From Mycolicibacterium rufum (GTDB taxonomy: Bacteria > Actinomycetota > Actinomycetes > Mycobacteriales > Mycobacteriaceae), in NCBI RefSeq assembly GCF_022374875.2, contig NZ_CP092427.2:2108001-2172000 (forward strand): 64,000 nt of DNA. Direction: 5' to 3'. Positions 60,835-64,000 of the stretch are shown here, in pieces; the first letter of the stretch is position 1; the number at the start of each line of letters is the position of its first letter. The notes under the pieces were generated by a model, which had not been told where the DNA came from, made no database searches, and saw only the letters and a list, made by a program, of their open reading frames with translations. The translations under genes were made by a program, and so were the position numbers.

Positions 60835-62172
60835 ATGAGAACGCCCGTCGTCACCGACGTCACCGTCGTCCCGATCGCCGGCCACGACAGCATGCTGCTG
60901 AACCTGTCCGGGGCACACGGTCCCTTCTTCACCCGCAACCTGCTCATCGTGTCCGATTCGGCGGGTAACACCGGCGTCGGCGAAGTGCCGGGCGGCGAAC
61001 CGATCCGGCGCACCCTGGAGGATGCGCGCGCCCTCGTCCTCGGCCGCAGCATCGGCGACCACCACGCGGTGCTCAACGACGTCCGCCGCTCCTTCGCCGA
61101 CCGGGATGCTGGTGGCCGCGGCGCCCAGACCTTCGACCTGCGGGTCACCGTCCACGCTGTCACCGCGATCGAATCCGCGCTCCTGGACCTGCTCGGCCAG
61201 CATCTCGAGGTACCCGTCGCGGCGCTGCTCGGCGATGGCCAGCAGCGCACCCGGGTGCAGGCCCTGGGCTACCTGTTCTTCGTCGGTGACCGCACCAGAA
61301 CCGATCTCGCGTACCGCTCCCCCGCTGACGAGGCCGACGACGCCGACGACTGGTTCACGGTTCGGCACCAGGAAGCGCTGACCCCGGATGCCGTCGTCCG
61401 GTTGGCGGAGGCCGCGCGGAAGCGCTACGGGTTCGCCGACTTCAAGCTCAAGGGCGGCGTGCTGCCGCCTGCCGACGAAGCCAAGGCCGTCATCGCACTC
61501 GCCGACCGGTTCCCCGACGCCCGGATCACCCTGGATCCCAACGGCGGATGGCTGCTCGACGACGCGATCCGGATCTGTCGTGAGCTCACCGGGGTGCTCG
61601 CCTACGCCGAGGACCCCGTCGGACCCGAGGGCGGGTTCTCGGGCCGGGAGGTGATGGCCGAGTTCAAGCGGGCCACCGGGCTGCCCACCGCGACCAACAT
61701 GATCGCCACCGACTGGCGCGAGATGGGTCATGCCATCCGGTCCGGCGCCGTCGATATCCCGCTGGCCGATCCGCACTTCTGGACGATGGCCGGCTCGGTG
61801 CGCGTCGCACAGCTCTGCGAGGCGTGGGGGCTGACGTGGGGATCGCACTCCAACAACCACTTCGACGTCTCGCTGGCGATGTTCACCCACGTGGCCGCTG
61901 CAGCGCCGGGCGACATCACGGCCATCGACACGCACTGGATCTGGCAGGACGGGCAGGCCATCACCACCGAGCCCTATCCGATCGTCGACGGCTATCTGAC
62001 CGTGCCGGACGCGCCGGGACTGGGCGTCACACTCGACGAGACCGCTGTCTGCGCCGCGCATGCGTTGTACACCCGCGAAGGCCTGGGCAGCCGCGACGAC
62101 GCGGCCGCGATGCAGTACCTGATTCCCGGATGGACCTTCGACAGCAAACGACCTGCACTGCAGAGGGATTGA
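60835..62172 (+). CDS. gudD: Glucarate dehydratase
   Basis: A 445-residue enolase-superfamily enzyme behind a GAGAGGA site. The KxK pair is Lys204 and Lys206 (DFKLKGGV), a metal ligand Asp is in TLDPNGGW, another in [10 protein letters not shown], and the general base His338 is in [11 protein letters not shown]. coli GlucD has Lys207 and His339 as catalytic residues, so spacing is nearly identical, as is the length (446). It dehydrates D-glucarate to 5-keto-4-deoxyglucarate, the substrate of KdgD. This copy is the closer match to the characterised enzyme; the copy at 48103 is more diverged. Confidence 0.93.
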   Translation: MRTPVVTDVTVVPIAGHDSMLLNLSGAHGPFFTRNLLIVSDSAGNTGVGEVPGGEPIRRTLEDARALVLGRSIGDHHAVLNDVRRSFADRDAGGRGAQTFDLRVTVHAVTAIESALLDLLGQHLEVPVAALLGDGQQRTRVQALGYLFFVGDRTRTDLAYRSPADEADDADDWFTVRHQEALTPDAVVRLAEAARKRYGFADFKLKGGVLPPADEAKAVIALADRFPDARITLDPNGGWLLDDAIRICRELTGVLAYAEDPVGPEGGFSGREVMAEFKRATGLPTATNMIATDWREMGHAIRSGAVDIPLADPHFWTMAGSVRVAQLCEAWGLTWGSHSNNHFDVSLAMFTHVAAAAPGDITAIDTHWIWQDGQAITTEPYPIVDGYLTVPDAPGLGVTLDETAVCAAHALYTREGLGSRDDAAAMQYLIPGWTFDSKRPALQRD

Positions 62173-62173
62173 C

Positions 62174-63139
62174 GTGAAGATCCTGGTCGCCGACCCCAAC
62201 CTCGTTCCGCACCGCGACCGGTTCGAGGCGATGGCCCCGCCAGGTTCGGACATCCGCTGGCTGACCACCGGGGTGCCGGAGGACGAGCTACGCGACGCCG
62301 AGGTCTACGTCGGCAGCCGGTTCACCGCCGACATGGCCTCCACCGCCGAGAAGCTGCGGCTGATCCACGTGGCCGGCGCCGGCACCGACAAGGTCGACTT
62401 CGCCGCGCTGACCCCGGAGATACTGGTGGCCAATACGTTTCACCATGAGCGGTCGATCGCGGAGTACGTGGTGGGCGCGGCGGTGATGTTGCGCCGCGGC
62501 TTCCTCAGCCAGGACCGAGCACTGCGCGACGGGGTGTGGGCGACCGCCGTCTACGACCGGTCCCTCGCTCAACCGCCAACCCTCGGCGAGGCGCGCATCG
62601 GCTTCGTCGGGTTCGGACACATCGGAATGCGCAGCTGGAACCTGTTGCGCGCGTTCGGCTGTACGGCCGCCGCAGTCACCGGCTCGGGCGCCGTCGCCCC
62701 TGACGCAGGGCTGACGTGGGCCGGTGACACCGGGCAGCTGAACCGACTGATGCGCGAGAGTGACGTGGTGGTGGTGTCCGCGCCACTCAACGACCACACC
62801 GAGGGCATGATCGGAGCCGAGCAGCTCGACGAGCTGGGCCCCGACGGGGTGCTGATCAACGTCGGGCGCGGGCCCCTGGTGCAGGAGCGGGCGCTCTACG
62901 AGGCGCTGGCGGGACGGGCGATCGCCGGCGCCGCCATCGACGTCTGGTATCGGTACCCCAGCGGCGGTGGCGGTGGCGCGCCCAGCGATCTGCCGTTCGG
63001 TTCACTGCCGAATCTGCTGATGACGCCGCACTCGTCGGGGATCACCGCCGACACCTTCGCCGGCCGCGTGGACGACGTGACCGGGAATATCGCCCGGCTG
63101 CAGCGTGGAGAGCCGCTGCGCAATCTCGTCGCGCGCTGA
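62174..63139 (+). CDS. D-2-hydroxyacid dehydrogenase, phosphoglycerate dehydrogenase-like
   Basis: A 321-residue protein starting at a GTG one base after the gudD stop. The Rossmann motif is GFVGFGHIGMRSW. The catalytic Arg is in NVGRGPLVQE, and the histidine in MTPHSSGIT. The acid position is in AIDVWYRYPSG, where the usual glutamate is not obvious, so activity may be altered. It probably handles a 2-oxo or 2-hydroxy acid made in the aldarate pathway. A glycine run (SGGGGGA) near residue 265 is an unusual insert. Confidence 0.82.
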   Translation: MKILVADPNLVPHRDRFEAMAPPGSDIRWLTTGVPEDELRDAEVYVGSRFTADMASTAEKLRLIHVAGAGTDKVDFAALTPEILVANTFHHERSIAEYVVGAAVMLRRGFLSQDRALRDGVWATAVYDRSLAQPPTLGEARIGFVGFGHIGMRSWNLLRAFGCTAAAVTGSGAVAPDAGLTWAGDTGQLNRLMRESDVVVVSAPLNDHTEGMIGAEQLDELGPDGVLINVGRGPLVQERALYEALAGRAIAGAAIDVWYRYPSGGGGGAPSDLPFGSLPNLLMTPHSSGITADTFAGRVDDVTGNIARLQRGEPLRNLVAR

Positions 63140-63147
63140 CCCGCAGA

Positions 63148-64000
63148 CTAGGGGTTGTACTGCGGTTCGTGGAACCGGTTGATGATCGGGATGCGCTCGA
63201 TGATGCGGTCACGCAGTCGCGGCTGCTGAGCGTCCACGGTGACCGGGGGCGGCACCGCCGCGGGCAGCGGCCCACCCGGCTGAACCAGGATAGGGGCCCC
63301 GGGCGCCGGCGGCAGATAGTTCGGCGGTGCGGGCGGCGGCACGTAGTCCGGCGCCGGCGGGACGTACTCCGGCGCGGGAGCGATCGGCTCGTCGTACACC
63401 GGCGGCGCCGCGGGGGCGGGCACCTCGACGGCCTCCGGAGCCGGCATCTCGTTGACGACGGGGGCGGCCGGCGCAGGCGGCGGCGCGGCCGGCGACGGCG
63501 GCAGCACCTCGGCCGGTGGCGGGGCGGCCTCGCGGACCGGTTCCTGCACCGAGCGGACCATCTGCGGCGATGGCGTCTCGGGCGTCAAGCTCAGGCCCAC
63601 CGCCGCGGACACCGACACCACGAGCGTCACGACGGCGGCTGCGAGCACGGATGCGAGCAAGGCCGTCGGCGAGAGCCGCGCGCCCCGCCCGTCCTGCTGC
63701 TGGGCGTCGAGCATCGCGACCGCGGAGGCCGACGCGAGCGCCGCTCCGCGGGCCAGCGCGAGGTCGGCCTGCTCGGCGGAGACGACGGGTACGTCGGTGC
63801 GCTGCTGCAGGGCGGAGACCACTCCCGCGACGTCGCCGGACCCCAGGACGAACACCGCGTCGGGCCCGACGACCTCGACATCGCCGACATCGAAGAAGTC
63901 GACGCGGTCGGCGGTGACTCCGTCGGGGGTGACCGCGGCCAGCACCGACGGGCCAGGCTCGGCCACGCAGACCGCCACCCGCTCGCAGGCAGCCATCTCG
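63148..64000 (-). CDS. Proline-rich single-pass membrane protein, probably DUF7159 type, N-terminus beyond window
   Basis: The frame is open to the right edge; an ATG at 63996 gives 282 residues, but the N-terminal part of the usual DUF7159 fold is missing, so the true start probably lies outside. The visible soluble part contains DVPVVSAEQADLALARGAAL, typical of these actin-like mycobacterial proteins. A membrane helix at about 113-137 follows, and the remaining 140 residues are an outside Pro/Ala/Val-rich domain with many PAP and PPAP steps. The last residues (IIERIPIINRFHEPQYNP) resemble conserved tails of the family. Function is unknown. It is convergent with the dehydrogenase gene, with 8 bases between stops. 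Confidence 0.6.
   Translation of the reverse strand, partial: EMAACERVAVCVAEPGPSVLAAVTPDGVTADRVDFFDVGDVEVVGPDAVFVLGSGDVAGVVSALQQRTDVPVVSAEQADLALARGAALASASAVAMLDAQQQDGRGARLSPTALLASVLAAAVVTLVVSVSAAVGLSLTPETPSPQMVRSVQEPVREAAPPPAEVLPPSPAAPPPAPAAPVVNEMPAPEAVEVPAPAAPPVYDEPIAPAPEYVPPAPDYVPPPAPPNYLPPAPGAPILVQPGGPLPAAVPPPVTVDAQQPRLRDRIIERIPIINRFHEPQYNP

Overview
The window reads as a chromosomal segment of a fast-growing, high-GC mycobacterium (Mycolicibacterium-like). The evidence is the gene content: three PknK/PknH-type Ser/Thr kinases, a wax ester synthase/DGAT, a fatty-acyl-AMP ligase, a membrane acyl desaturase, an MpaB-type oxygenase, a mycothiol-type DinB-fold enzyme, a PASTA-bearing class A penicillin-binding protein, a deazaflavin-type nitroreductase and several small mycobacterial DUF proteins. 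No tRNA, rRNA, transposase or CRISPR array was seen.

Region 1 (1-8328, minus strand) is a visibly less GC-rich accessory block. It holds one tightly coupled four-gene operon: a RecB/AddB-like Fe-S nuclease, an SF1 helicase, a type III Mod-like DNA methyltransferase and a type III Res-like helicase/endonuclease that runs off the left edge. Mod+Res is a known restriction-modification pair. The added nuclease/helicase pair, joined by ATGA and GTGA overlaps, looks like a composite anti-phage system and is the best candidate for something undescribed.

Region 2 (8.8-12.1 kb) carries a zinc alcohol dehydrogenase, a Gfo/Idh/MocA oxidoreductase and an MpaB-family oxygenase. Region 3 (12.3-31.6 kb) mixes signalling (a PknK-type kinase with twelve Kelch blades facing an FHA-HTH regulator, a LuxR-type regulator, a PknH-like kinase), cell wall (PASTA-PBP, serine hydrolase), small membrane proteins, an MHS-type transporter, WS/DGAT and a mycothiol/DsbA-like pair. 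Five copies of one ~65-bp inverted-repeat element lie here, four of them within 10 bp of stop codons.

Region 4 (31.6-45.5 kb) holds an S15-type exported hydrolase, an orphan FAAL, a desaturase/glycosyltransferase pair, cspA with a clear terminator, a P450/microprotein/DUF5994 chain, a CsbD/coiled-coil/DUF6480 stress cluster behind a SigF-like promoter, a Ser/Thr kinase fused to an extracellular amino-acid-binding-protein domain, and an HxlR-SCP2 regulator.

Region 5 (45.5-63.1 kb) is a catabolic island for aldaric acids. Two glucarate dehydratases, 5-dehydro-4-deoxyglucarate dehydratase and alpha-ketoglutarate semialdehyde dehydrogenase together take glucarate to 2-oxoglutarate. With them sit a complete five-gene peptide-type ABC importer, a TauE-like permease, LysR and IclR regulators and two 2-hydroxyacid dehydrogenases. 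A PhoD phosphatase and a Ddn-like protein are interspersed. The window ends in a proline-rich membrane protein whose N-terminus probably lies beyond the right edge.
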